Source: Bacteroidota bacterium | GTDB lineage: Bacteria; Bacteroidota; Bacteroidia; Chitinophagales; Saprospiraceae | Length of the DNA: 41,690 nt | Assembly: GCA_020160935.1 (NCBI GenBank) | Contig: JAIUPL010000039.1 | Location: forward strand, 1-41,690 | Direction of reading: 5' to 3' | Shown: positions 25,438-33,677 of the stretch, in pieces | Layout of the letters: the number at the start of each line of letters is the position of its first letter | How positions within the stretch are numbered: the first letter of the stretch is position 1 | Made by a program: the position numbers and the translations under genes | Notes under the pieces: generated by a model | Database searches by the model: none | Told to the model about the DNA's origin: nothing | Seen by the model: only the letters and a program-made list of their open reading frames with translations

Positions 25438-26832
25438 ATGGCAAAACGCCTCGCTCCCATCGGCATCGACGATATGGCATTTTATGTGCCCAAACTTTAT
25501 CTCGACATCCGCGCACTGGCTGAAAAACGCAACATTCCTTACGAAAAACTCTCGCATGGACTGGGCCTGCACAAAATGGCTATTTGCGACGTGCATGAAG
25601 ACGCCGCCACCATGGCCGCTGAAGCCATCGCCGAACTGATCGAACGCAACCACATCGACCCGCGCCGCATCGGCCGCATTTACCTGGGCACTGAAAGTGC
25701 GCTGGATGGCGCCAAACCCACCGGCACCTATGCCGTAGAAATGCTCGGCCAGCGCTTCGCCCAACAATATGGCCCCGACAGTTTCCGCCACTGCGATGTG
25801 GTGGATATGACATTTGCCTGTATCGGCGCTACCGATGCGCTGCATACCACACTCGACTGGGTGGCAGGCGGCGAAGAAGATCGTATCGGCATCGTGGTAG
25901 CCAGCGACGTGGCCAAATACGAACTCGGCTCCAGCGGCGAATACACCCAGGGCGCCGGCGCAGTCGCCATGCTGGTGCGCCGCAATCCGCGCTTGCTCGT
26001 GGTGCGCAACCTCTTTGGAGTGGCGATGGAAAGTGTACATGATTTTTACAAGCCCCGCCGCGAGCGTTTTACCGAAACGCCCGTGTTCGACGGACAATAT
26101 TCCAACCAGTGCTACCAAAATCGTATGACGGAGGCACTGGCCGATTTCCGCCGCCGCGCTGTTCAGGCAGGCGTATTTGGCGAAAACCAATATGCAGCGA
26201 TGTCGGACCGCTGGGCGCGTATGATTTTCCATCTGCCCTATGCTTTTCATGCCAAACGCATGTATGTAGAGCCTTTTGTAGAAGAGCGCAAAGCCGCAGG
26301 TAAATGGATGGTCGATGTGCAGCGCTACGGCTTTGCAGAACCTGGCCGCGAGCAATACGAAGACCGGAAATCTTTTGAAAAAGCCCACACTGCATTCCTT
26401 AAATCGGTGAGTGAATCACCCATTTATCGCCGTTTTGTTCGCGAAAAACTGGAAAAAGCGCAACGTGCCAGCCAGGAAACCGGCAATCTGTATACGGCTT
26501 CCATTTTCCTGGCGCTCATGAGCACCCTGGAATCCGATGTGCAGGAAAATGCAGCCCTTGCAGGCAAACGCCTTGGATTCGTAGCATATGGAAGTGGCTC
26601 CAAAGCCAAGGTATTTGAAGCCAGGGTACAACCGGGTTGGGAAGCAGTTGCCCGCCATTTTAAGGTGTTTGAAAAATTGCAACGCCGCCGTGCCATCGAC
26701 TACGACCAGTACGAAAACCTGCACACCGGCGTGCAACAGGAATCCGTGCTGACCGAGATGGGGCACTGGGGGCTGAAATCCATCGGCCAGGAAGGCGTGA
26801 CGCTGGGAGCAAGGTATTATGCGGCGTTTTGA
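25438..26832 (+). CDS. Hydroxymethylglutaryl-CoA synthase family protein
   Basis: A 464-aa thiolase-fold enzyme of the HMG-CoA synthase family, which condenses acetyl-CoA with acetoacetyl-CoA (mevalonate route). The catalytic triad is apparent: Glu in GTESALD (about 86), Cys128 in TFACIG, His265 in IFHLPYAFH. The C-terminal YGSGSKAKVFEA is the conserved late motif. Longer than typical bacterial MvaS (about 390 aa), with insertions after residue 280. A PKS-associated HMGS-like role is a less likely alternative, as no PKS genes are near. The start is the ATG at 25438; a TTG 15 codons upstream is ignored. Confidence 0.85.
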   Translation: MAKRLAPIGIDDMAFYVPKLYLDIRALAEKRNIPYEKLSHGLGLHKMAICDVHEDAATMAAEAIAELIERNHIDPRRIGRIYLGTESALDGAKPTGTYAVEMLGQRFAQQYGPDSFRHCDVVDMTFACIGATDALHTTLDWVAGGEEDRIGIVVASDVAKYELGSSGEYTQGAGAVAMLVRRNPRLLVVRNLFGVAMESVHDFYKPRRERFTETPVFDGQYSNQCYQNRMTEALADFRRRAVQAGVFGENQYAAMSDRWARMIFHLPYAFHAKRMYVEPFVEERKAAGKWMVDVQRYGFAEPGREQYEDRKSFEKAHTAFLKSVSESPIYRRFVREKLEKAQRASQETGNLYTASIFLALMSTLESDVQENAALAGKRLGFVAYGSGSKAKVFEARVQPGWEAVARHFKVFEKLQRRRAIDYDQYENLHTGVQQESVLTEMGHWGLKSIGQEGVTLGARYYAAF

Positions 26833-26978
26833 GGGTGTTTGAATAGGATTTTTGAGATTTTAAGGATTAGAAGGATTGCCGACTTCGAGTTGACAATTTT
26901 TTAAATTTTTCCAATTGTCAACTCGAAGTCGGCAATCCTTCTAATCCTTAAAATCCCAAAAATCCTGTTCAAATACTC
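26831..26978. repeat. Word-palindrome P15 (AGGATTnn words), 43-bp perfect stem
   Basis: Starts in the TGA stop. Left arm 26831-26898 and right arm 26913-26978 are complementary over about 66 bp with few mismatches. The inner 26856-26898 / 26913-26955 is a perfect 43 bp with a 14-nt AT loop. Words of the AGGATT type occupy the outer half; the inner 20 bp are unique sequence. Confidence 0.92.
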
Positions 26979-27024
26979 CTTCCTTTTTCCGTCATTTGCA
27001 GTTCTTCTTACAGTTTACACGCAC

Positions 27025-28125
27025 ATGACCCACATCCTCCAGAAATACGCCCGCTTGCTCGTTCAGTACTGTCTTCAGGTAAAAGACGGCGATAAAGTAT
27101 TCATTTCCACTACATTATTAGCCGAACCGTTGCTGCGGGAGGTGTATCGAGAAGCCTATGCTGCCGGCGCGGCGTTGGTAGAATGCGACCTGTCGTTCAG
27201 GGAACGAGAGCGCATTTTCACGCAGAACGCCAACGAACAGGCCTTCAAAACACGGCCTGTGCTCAGCAGCATCGCCATGGAAACATTTGACTGCTACCTA
27301 CACATCCGTGCGCCATTCAACCTGCGCGAATTCAGCGGGGCCACGCCCGATCAGGCCCGCTGGCGGAATGAAGCCATGGCGCCAATCAACAAAATCTACT
27401 TCGAACGCACGGCAGACAAGCGCTTGCGCCGCAACCTTTGCCAGTATCCGACGGATGCCTCGGCGCAGGAAGCAGGCATGAGCCTGAGCGAATACGAGCA
27501 ATTTGTGTACAACGCCTGCAAACTTTTTCACGACGACCCGCAGGCGGCCTGGCTCGATGTACGCGCGAGCCAGCAACGCATTGTCGATCACCTGAATGCG
27601 TGTAGCACCGTGCGCTATGTTACCAATGGCACGGACATTTCATTCAGCACAAAAGGTCGCACGTGGATGAACTCCGACGGGCAAACCAATATGCCTTCCG
27701 GCGAAGTGTACACCAGCCCTGTGGAAGACAGCGTCAACGGCACTATTCACTTTTCCCTGCCCTGCATTTATCAGGGCGCTGAAGTAGAAGGCGTTACGCT
27801 TTGGGTGCGCGATGGCTACATCGAGAAATGGGAAGCGCAACGTGGCCGCGATTTTCTGGATCAGGTTTTTGCCATGCCCGGTACGCGCCGTTTCGGTGAG
27901 GCGGCAATCGGTACCAATTACGACATCCAGCGCATGACCAAAAATATCCTGTTTGATGAAAAAATCGGCGGCACTATCCACATGGCCATCGGACAGAGTT
28001 ACCTGCAAACAGGTGGTAAAAACGAATCGCCCGTGCACTGGGATATGATCACCGATATGACACAGGGCGGTGAGATCTGGGCCGACGGGGAAAAAATTTA
28101 TCAGAACGGGAAATTTTTGATTTAG
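27025..28125 (+). CDS. M29 family aminopeptidase
   Basis: A 366-aa metal-dependent aminopeptidase of family M29 (AmpS/aminopeptidase T), which removes N-terminal residues from peptides in the cytoplasm using two metal ions. Typical segments are SDGQTNMPSGEVYTSPVEDS, EVEGVTLWVRDG, IGGTIHMAIGQSY and HWDMITDMT; the Glu, His and Asp ligands of the family are in these. Full length for the family. ATG at 27025. Between P15 and P16; its stop is 10 nt before the first P16 words. Confidence 0.88.
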   Translation: MTHILQKYARLLVQYCLQVKDGDKVFISTTLLAEPLLREVYREAYAAGAALVECDLSFRERERIFTQNANEQAFKTRPVLSSIAMETFDCYLHIRAPFNLREFSGATPDQARWRNEAMAPINKIYFERTADKRLRRNLCQYPTDASAQEAGMSLSEYEQFVYNACKLFHDDPQAAWLDVRASQQRIVDHLNACSTVRYVTNGTDISFSTKGRTWMNSDGQTNMPSGEVYTSPVEDSVNGTIHFSLPCIYQGAEVEGVTLWVRDGYIEKWEAQRGRDFLDQVFAMPGTRRFGEAAIGTNYDIQRMTKNILFDEKIGGTIHMAIGQSYLQTGGKNESPVHWDMITDMTQGGEIWADGEKIYQNGKFLI

Positions 28126-28135
28126 AGTTGTCGGT

Positions 28136-28322
28136 TTTTGGGGTTGATAAAGGTTGATGAGGGTTGATAAAGGTTGATGAGGGTTGATGAGGGTTGATAA
28201 TCAGCCACTCGATGAATGAAATATTCAACCCTTACCTCGAGCCGTCATTTATCAACCCTCATCAACCTTTATCAACCCTCATCAACCCTCATCAACCCTC
28301 ATCAACCCTCATCAACCCCCAA
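28136..28322. repeat. Word-palindrome P16 (GGTTGATGAG / GGTTGATAAA words)
   Basis: Left arm about 28136-28199 with six words alternating GGGTTGATAAA and GGTTGATGA types. Right arm about 28249-28322 with seven or more complementary words in different order. The loop region 28197-28252 aligns with the reverse complement of the P11 loop. Confidence 0.9.
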
Positions 28323-28351
28323 AAACCCATAACCCAACAATTCTCACACAC

Positions 28352-30310
28352 ATGAAACATCTCCCTACCCTTCTTCTTGCACTCGTTGCCCTCCACTGTT
28401 TGCAGGCACAAAGCGTGGTGTCGCCCAATGGAGCACTCCGCGTGCAAATTCAGACCTCACCCAACCTTACCTGGCAGGTTTTTCTGCGCGATGCAGCACT
28501 CACTCAAGCTGCCCCTTTGAGCCTGACCGTGGAAGGAATGGGCACGCTGGGCGAGCGCCCCGTGGTGCTGAAAGCCGATACCAAAAATGTGCAGCGCAAT
28601 GCCCGGGCCGATGTATGGCAAAAAAGCGCTCAGGTACCGGAAGCCTTCAATGAACTGACACTCCATTGCAAAGGCGACTGGGGCGTGGTTTTCAGGGCTT
28701 ATGATGAAGGGGTGGCATATCGTTTTTTTACCAATTTCAAGGGAAATGAGGTAGTTATTACCGCTGAAACATGTGCTTTCCGGCCTGCTAACTGCAAATC
28801 CTACCTGTTCCCGGAGGAAGAAGGATTCTATTCACACAACGAACGCATCTTCAAACCAACGGCTCCTGCGAGTCTGGATGAAAGTAAACTGGCCAGTCTG
28901 CCGTTGCTCGCCGAACTGGAAAGTGGTGTAAAAATCCTCGTTACGGAAACGGATTTGCAGGATTACCCCGGCCTCTGGATGCGCGGCGCCAAAACCAAAA
29001 ACGGCGACCTCAACGGCGTACTACCCTATTATCCGAAAACACTGGTGCGTACCACCAACCGGGATATTCAGCCTGTGGACCGCGACTACTACCTCGCCAA
29101 AACAAAAGGCACGCGCAGTTACCCCTGGCGTTTGTTTCTGGTGGCTGAAAAAGATGTGCAATTGCTCAACAACCAGATGCCCTGGCTGCTGGCTGAGCCC
29201 AGCCGTATCGCCAACACACAATGGATCAAACCCGGCAAAGTAGCCTGGGACTGGTGGAATGCCCTCAACCTCGAAGGTGTGGATTTCCAAACAGGCGTCA
29301 ATACAGAAACCTACAAATACTTTGTCGATTTCGCTGCCAAAAACGGGCTGGAATATGTCATCCTCGACGAAGGCTGGTCGGATACCGGCAACCTCCTGCT
29401 GCATGGCGGCCCTGTCGATATGGATGCGCTCGCTGCCTATGCCAAATCCAAAAAAGTGGGCCTGATTTTGTGGACTACCTGGGTAGCGATCGACCTGGGA
29501 TTTGACGACATTTTACCATATCTGAAAAAATGGGACATTAAAGGTCTGAAAATCGACTTCATGCAACGCGACGACCAACAGATGGTGCAGTTCTACTGGC
29601 GCATGGCCGAACTATGTGCCCGCCATGGCTTTCTGGTCGACTACCATGGCGCCTACAAACCATCCGGGCTACAACGTACCTGGCCCAATGTGATCAGTTT
29701 TGAAGGCGTTTTCGGCCTTGAGAACTGCAAATGGGATACCCAGAAGCGCATTGACCCGGAACACAATGTCACGCTGCCATTTACCCGCCAGGTAGCAGGC
29801 CCGATGGATTACACGCCCGGAGCCATGTTGAATTATCAGAAAGACGACTGGTGGCCTTCTTTCAACCGACCCGCATCTATGGGTACCCGCTGCCACGAAC
29901 TGGCGAAATACATTGTGTTTGAAAGCCCTCTTCAAATGCTGGCAGACAGCCCTACTAACTATGAAAAAGAACCAGAATGCCTCGCTTTTCTGTCCAAAGT
30001 GCCTTCTATTTGGGAAAAAACCGTTCCTGTGGCCGGGCAAGTGGGCGATTATGTCATCATGGCCCGACAAGCCACCAACGGACTCTGGTACCTGGGCGCC
30101 ATGGGCGACTGGACGGGCTGGAACCTAAAAATCGACACTCGTTTTTTGCCAGCCGGAGAATATGAAGTGGAAATTTTTGAAGACGGCATCAATGCCGACC
30201 GGAATGCACAAGATTATAAACGCCTGGTAAAACGCATAAAAAGCGGCGATACCATGGAACTCGGTCTGGCCCGGGGAGGCGGATATGTGGGGGTTTTCAG
30301 GAAACTGTAG
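28352..30310 (+). CDS. Glycoside hydrolase family 97, retaining type
   Basis: A 652-aa secreted alpha-glycosidase of GH97 with a signal peptide (about 1-20). It has an N-terminal beta-sandwich (about 20-270), a TIM barrel (about 280-560) and a C-terminal beta domain. Asp402 in LKIDFMQRDDQ and Glu451 in SFEGVFGLENC lie 49 residues apart, the same spacing I recall for the nucleophile and acid/base of retaining Bacteroides GH97 (D415/E464). The inverting Glu bases of SusB are not at these positions, so a retaining alpha-galactosidase- or glucosidase-like activity is the better guess. Further family motifs are LPFTRQVAGPMDYTPGAM and SMGTRCHELA. ATG at 28352 after P16; followed by P17. Confidence 0.9.
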   Translation: MKHLPTLLLALVALHCLQAQSVVSPNGALRVQIQTSPNLTWQVFLRDAALTQAAPLSLTVEGMGTLGERPVVLKADTKNVQRNARADVWQKSAQVPEAFNELTLHCKGDWGVVFRAYDEGVAYRFFTNFKGNEVVITAETCAFRPANCKSYLFPEEEGFYSHNERIFKPTAPASLDESKLASLPLLAELESGVKILVTETDLQDYPGLWMRGAKTKNGDLNGVLPYYPKTLVRTTNRDIQPVDRDYYLAKTKGTRSYPWRLFLVAEKDVQLLNNQMPWLLAEPSRIANTQWIKPGKVAWDWWNALNLEGVDFQTGVNTETYKYFVDFAAKNGLEYVILDEGWSDTGNLLLHGGPVDMDALAAYAKSKKVGLILWTTWVAIDLGFDDILPYLKKWDIKGLKIDFMQRDDQQMVQFYWRMAELCARHGFLVDYHGAYKPSGLQRTWPNVISFEGVFGLENCKWDTQKRIDPEHNVTLPFTRQVAGPMDYTPGAMLNYQKDDWWPSFNRPASMGTRCHELAKYIVFESPLQMLADSPTNYEKEPECLAFLSKVPSIWEKTVPVAGQVGDYVIMARQATNGLWYLGAMGDWTGWNLKIDTRFLPAGEYEVEIFEDGINADRNAQDYKRLVKRIKSGDTMELGLARGGGYVGVFRKL

Positions 30311-30314
30311 GTGA

Positions 30315-30459
30315 GTTATTAAGTTATTGGTTATTGAGTTATTAGGGGTGATAGGGGACCATTTGTTGATATGTCTGGCATCCATTTTTCAGCAGCCAAA
30401 CATATGTACAAATGGTCCCCTATCACCCCTAATAACTCAATAACCAATAACTTAATAAC
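30315..30459. repeat. Word-palindrome P17 with 50-bp perfect stem
   Basis: 30315-30364 and 30410-30459 are exact reverse complements over 50 bp. About 14 further base pairs follow toward the loop with three mismatches. The outer part is GTTATT-type heptamers; the inner AGGGGTGATAGGGGACC is unique. Confidence 0.95.
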
Positions 30460-30576
30460 AAAAATGAAATGGGGCCCAACCTTACCGGCTGCGCCCCATC
30501 ATTAAACTACAAACGCTTCTTGAAAATCCTGTATCAGGATTTATTATTCTTTGTCATGGTTCCAGTGAGCAGTCCT
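30460..30576. other. Gap with small hairpins
   Basis: Between P17 and the end of the GIN gene: a stem ATGGGGC / GCCCCAT (about 30475-30500) and AATCCTG-TAT-CAGGATT followed by T-rich sequence. The latter could terminate plus-strand transcription from the GH97 gene. No gene is seen. Confidence 0.35.
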
Positions 30577-30611
30577 CGCTTCTCACTTCTCACCTCTCGC
30601 TTCTCACCTCT
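30577..30611. repeat. Half word-element (CACCTCT heptamers)
   Basis: Five in-register heptamers CGCTTCT, CACTTCT, CACCTCT, CGCTTCT, CACCTCT, running into the 3' end of the GIN gene so that its TGA stop sits within a word. No complementary arm. Confidence 0.65.
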
Positions 30612-31239
30612 TTTTAGTGGTGACCTTTCCCGATCCCGACACCGACGACTGTACCGGGCCGTCAACGCCTACCAGCACATTACCGGAGCCGGAAATGGCT
30701 ACTTCGGCCGTTTTGCCTTTCAGGTCGCCGGCGTCGATGTTGGCAGAGCCGGAGATGGCAAATTCCTGTTCGGTGGCAGTGCCTGTCAGCACCATTTTAC
30801 TGCTACCGGAGATGGCTATATCGAGGTCTTTCACATCAAAAGCACCTTTGAAATTGCTCGAACCGCTGCTGGCCAGATCAAATTCACTGGTTTTGATGAC
30901 CGACAGTGCTTCGATATTGGAAGAACCGCTGGCAGCAACTTCTTTTAGATTTTTGTAGGTAATCGTCATGCGGATTTTAGAACCATTGTAGGAGCCTTTT
31001 TTCATGCCGATTTCAAGGGTCGAACCCTTTACTTCCGTAATGATTTTATCGGCATCTACACCATTCAATTCCAGTGTGATGCTTTCGCTGCTGCCTTCCT
31101 GCAGCATTACGGACTCATATCCTCCTGAAATAGCAATCTTGTCAAATGATGACAGGCTGCGGGTTACGTTGTTTTGTGCGCCGGCCATTGCGGAAAGTAC
31201 CAAGCCGCCAAAAAAGGTAAGAAAAAGACGAATTTTCAT
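30604..31239 (-). CDS. Head-GIN domain (DUF2807) protein
   Basis: A 211-aa exported beta-helical protein of the GIN/DUF2807 family. Signal peptide MKIRLFLTFFGGLVLSAMAGA (about 1-21), then repeated ladder motifs ISGGYES, ASGSSNIEAL, SSGSSNFKGAF, ISGSSKMVLTG, ISGSANIDAGDL and ISGSGNVLVGVDG, spaced by 20-25 residues. Such proteins are common in Bacteroidota and are thought to be adhesive or structural envelope proteins; role unproven. ATG at 31239; the 19 codons upstream in frame lack signal character. The stop is in a repeat word. Confidence 0.85.
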   Translation of the reverse strand: MKIRLFLTFFGGLVLSAMAGAQNNVTRSLSSFDKIAISGGYESVMLQEGSSESITLELNGVDADKIITEVKGSTLEIGMKKGSYNGSKIRMTITYKNLKEVAASGSSNIEALSVIKTSEFDLASSGSSNFKGAFDVKDLDIAISGSSKMVLTGTATEQEFAISGSANIDAGDLKGKTAEVAISGSGNVLVGVDGPVQSSVSGSGKVTTKKR

Positions 31240-31307
31240 ACAGTTAGCAAGATTTGTAGTGAATGCATGATGGGAGAGACAGTGGGGAGGAAGCAAGGTT
31301 GCTTTGG

Positions 31308-31456
31308 GAGTTATGAGTTATGAGTTATGAGTTATGAGTTATATTCACGTTGCTATTGGCTTCATTATTAGAGAGACCAATAGCAACGTGAATATAACTC
31401 ATAACTCATAACTCATAACTGTCGGACGACATAACTCATAACTCATATCTCATCCC
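31308..31456. repeat. Word-palindrome P19 (GAGTTAT heptamers) with interrupted right arm
   Basis: Five tandem GAGTTAT copies (31308-31342) precede a unique stem. 31316-31359 and 31377-31420 are exact complements over 44 bp. The right arm has four ATAACTC copies, then GTCGGACGAC (31420-31429), then more copies up to the acetoacetyl-CoA synthetase stop. Confidence 0.92.
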
Positions 31457-33441
31457 TCCCTCTTTGCCATTGCGATAAAAAAATCCATCGCTTCCGGGTT
31501 GCGCATGGAATCGCGGTTGTAAGCCTTGTCGAGCGGTTTGTGCTGGAGGATTTTTTTCACCGGCGTTTCCATCTTTTTTCCCGAAATGGTGTAGGGTATA
31601 TCGGGTATTTCAATGATAGCATCGGGCACATGGCGCGGGCTGTAGGCGGTACGCAGCGTAGTGTTGATGCGTTTTTTCAAATCGTCGTTCAGGGCAGCAT
31701 TGGGGGTGAGCGTTACAAACAGCGGCATCCAGTCGGTTCCATCGGCGTATTCCAGGTTGATGATCAGGCAGTCTTTGATTTCCGGAATGGCATCCAGGGC
31801 CCGGTAGATTTCTGCTGTGCCGATGCGAACTCCTTGCCGATTGAGCGTGGCGTCAGAACGGCCGAGGATTACCAGGCTGTCACGCTCGGTGATCTGGATC
31901 CAGTCGCCATGGCGCCATACCCCCGGGAAGGTATCGAAATAACTGTTGTGGTATTTTGAACCATCCGGGTCATTCCAGAAAAAAACGGGCATGGAAGGCA
32001 TGGGTTGCGTGACCACCATTTCGCCTACTTCGCCTACCGGTACCGGATGGCCGTTTTCGTCCCAACTTTCCATGGCACAGCCCAGGCAACGACACTGTAT
32101 TTCACCCTGGTACACTGGCAGGAGCGGATTGCCGCCCACCCAGGCCGTACACACATCCGTGCCGCCGGCCATGCTGCTCAGCCAGACATCCGATTTCACA
32201 TGTTCGTACACCCAGGCGAAGGCTTCGGGCGGCAGCGGCGAACCCGTGGAGCCAATGCTGCGCAAACGGGAAAGGTCGAATTGTCGACCGGGCTCCAGCG
32301 CTGCTTTCATGCAACTCACCAGAAACGGCGCGCTGGTACCAAAATGCTCGATGCCCGTTTTTTCGGCCAGTTCCCACAGCACATTCAGGTCAGGAAATCC
32401 AGGACTGCCATCGTACAACACAATGGTAGCGCCGGCCAGCATGGACGCCAGGGTGAAATTCCACATCATCCAGCCGGTGGTAGAAAACCAGAAAAAGCGT
32501 TCGCCGGGATGAATATCATTGTGCAAGTGCGTGTATTTCAGGTGCTCGAGCAAATTGCCGCCATGCGAATGGGTAATGGCTTTGGGTATGCCCGTGGTGC
32601 CCGAAGAATACAATACCCAAAGCGGGTGATTGAACGGAACGGGCAGAAAGGAAATCTGCGCATCTGCATGATTTTCAATCACGTCGCTCCAGGAAACTAC
32701 TGTTTTTCCATCGCATTCAAAACCTGCCGATTCGTCGAGGTAGGGGATAAAAAGCACTTGCTGCACCGTAGGCAGCAGGCTACACAATTCGTGCAGCGTC
32801 TCGCGTTTGTCAAACATTTTGCCGCCATAGGAATAACCGTCTACGGCAATCAGCACCTTCGGTTCGATTTGCACAAAACGGTCGGCCACACTGGCTGCCC
32901 CGAAATCGGGCGAACAACTCGACCAAACCGCCCCAATCGACATGGCAGCCAGCACCGCCACCATGGCATGGGGCGAATTGGGCAGGTAGGCGGCAATTCG
33001 GTCGCCGGGCTGTACACCGCTTTGCCGGAAAAATTGGGCCATTGATGCCGTTTGCCGTTCCAGTTCTGCCCAGGATATTTCCGTCAGTTGATGGCGCTCG
33101 CTTTGAAAAAGAATGGCCGGATGTGCAGCGTTTTTTTGCCGAAAAATGTGTTCGGCATAATTGAGTGTACCACCTTCAAACCATTGATAATGAGGCATTT
33201 CATCCCCTTTCAACACTTGTTGATATGGCGTGTGAAGTATTACCTGAAAATACGCCTGCTGGCTTTCCCAGAAATCGGCTATCTGCTCGGCCGACCATTT
33301 CCACAGCGCATGGTAATTTTCAAAAACAAGTTTCTTTTCACGTTCCAGCCATTGCATGTATTGCTGCAAATGGCTGCGCTGCATTCCAGCCGGCGTGGGG
33401 CGCCAGCGAATAATGGGTGTGGTGTGGGTAGGCTCGGGCAT
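31450..33441 (-). CDS. Acetoacetyl-CoA synthetase
   Basis: A 663-aa ANL-superfamily adenylate-forming ligase, acetoacetate-CoA ligase type (AacS): activates acetoacetate with ATP and CoA. The AMP-binding motif is YSSGTTGIPK, then STTGWMMWN, GGTDVCTAW, the hinge VILGRSDATLNRQGVRIGTAEIY (about 550-575) and the catalytic C-terminal Lys in SGKKMETPVKK. Length fits AacS (about 650 aa). It would let the cell use ketone bodies or PHB products, and its product is a substrate of the HMG-CoA-synthase-like enzyme at 25.4 kb, although the genes are not adjacent. ATG at 33441; the 43 upstream codons are translated P20 words. Confidence 0.9.
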   Translation of the reverse strand: MPEPTHTTPIIRWRPTPAGMQRSHLQQYMQWLEREKKLVFENYHALWKWSAEQIADFWESQQAYFQVILHTPYQQVLKGDEMPHYQWFEGGTLNYAEHIFRQKNAAHPAILFQSERHQLTEISWAELERQTASMAQFFRQSGVQPGDRIAAYLPNSPHAMVAVLAAMSIGAVWSSCSPDFGAASVADRFVQIEPKVLIAVDGYSYGGKMFDKRETLHELCSLLPTVQQVLFIPYLDESAGFECDGKTVVSWSDVIENHADAQISFLPVPFNHPLWVLYSSGTTGIPKAITHSHGGNLLEHLKYTHLHNDIHPGERFFWFSTTGWMMWNFTLASMLAGATIVLYDGSPGFPDLNVLWELAEKTGIEHFGTSAPFLVSCMKAALEPGRQFDLSRLRSIGSTGSPLPPEAFAWVYEHVKSDVWLSSMAGGTDVCTAWVGGNPLLPVYQGEIQCRCLGCAMESWDENGHPVPVGEVGEMVVTQPMPSMPVFFWNDPDGSKYHNSYFDTFPGVWRHGDWIQITERDSLVILGRSDATLNRQGVRIGTAEIYRALDAIPEIKDCLIINLEYADGTDWMPLFVTLTPNAALNDDLKKRINTTLRTAYSPRHVPDAIIEIPDIPYTISGKKMETPVKKILQHKPLDKAYNRDSMRNPEAMDFFIAMAKREG

Positions 33442-33620
33442 GAGTGGATGGAGGGTTGAGAGAGTTGAGGGGTTGAGAGGGTTGAGGGGTTGAGAGGGTT
33501 GAGGGGTTGAGGGGTTGAGGGGTTGAGAGGTTGAGCGGGTTGAGGTTCGGCCAGAGTGGTCGCCCCTCAACTACTCAACCCCTCAACTCTCTCAACCCTA
33601 TCAACCTTTATCAACCCAAG
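33442..33620. repeat. Word-palindrome P20 (GGGTTGAG words)
   Basis: Left arm about 33450-33545: about ten GGGTTGAG/AGGTTGAG words with a 9-nt variant. Right arm 33563-33620: complementary CTCAACCCn, ending in ATCAACC words of the P16 family. The short loop includes CCAGAGTGG. Confidence 0.88.
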
Positions 33621-33624
33621 CATA

Positions 33625-33632
33625 TATCTTTG
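33625..33632 (+). promoter_or_regulatory. -7 element of the 5'-nucleotidase unit
   Basis: TATCTTTG matches TAnnTTTG and lies 45 nt before the ATG at 33678, directly after the P20 right arm. Confidence 0.45.
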
Positions 33633-33677
33633 CCACGAAAGTCCAGCAATTCCGTCAACTGACAAATTTTTTCCACC

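Noticed and set aside
30460-30576. Small peptide ending in KKRL on the minus strand
   Set aside because: The frame is only eight codons between stops, with no start or support.
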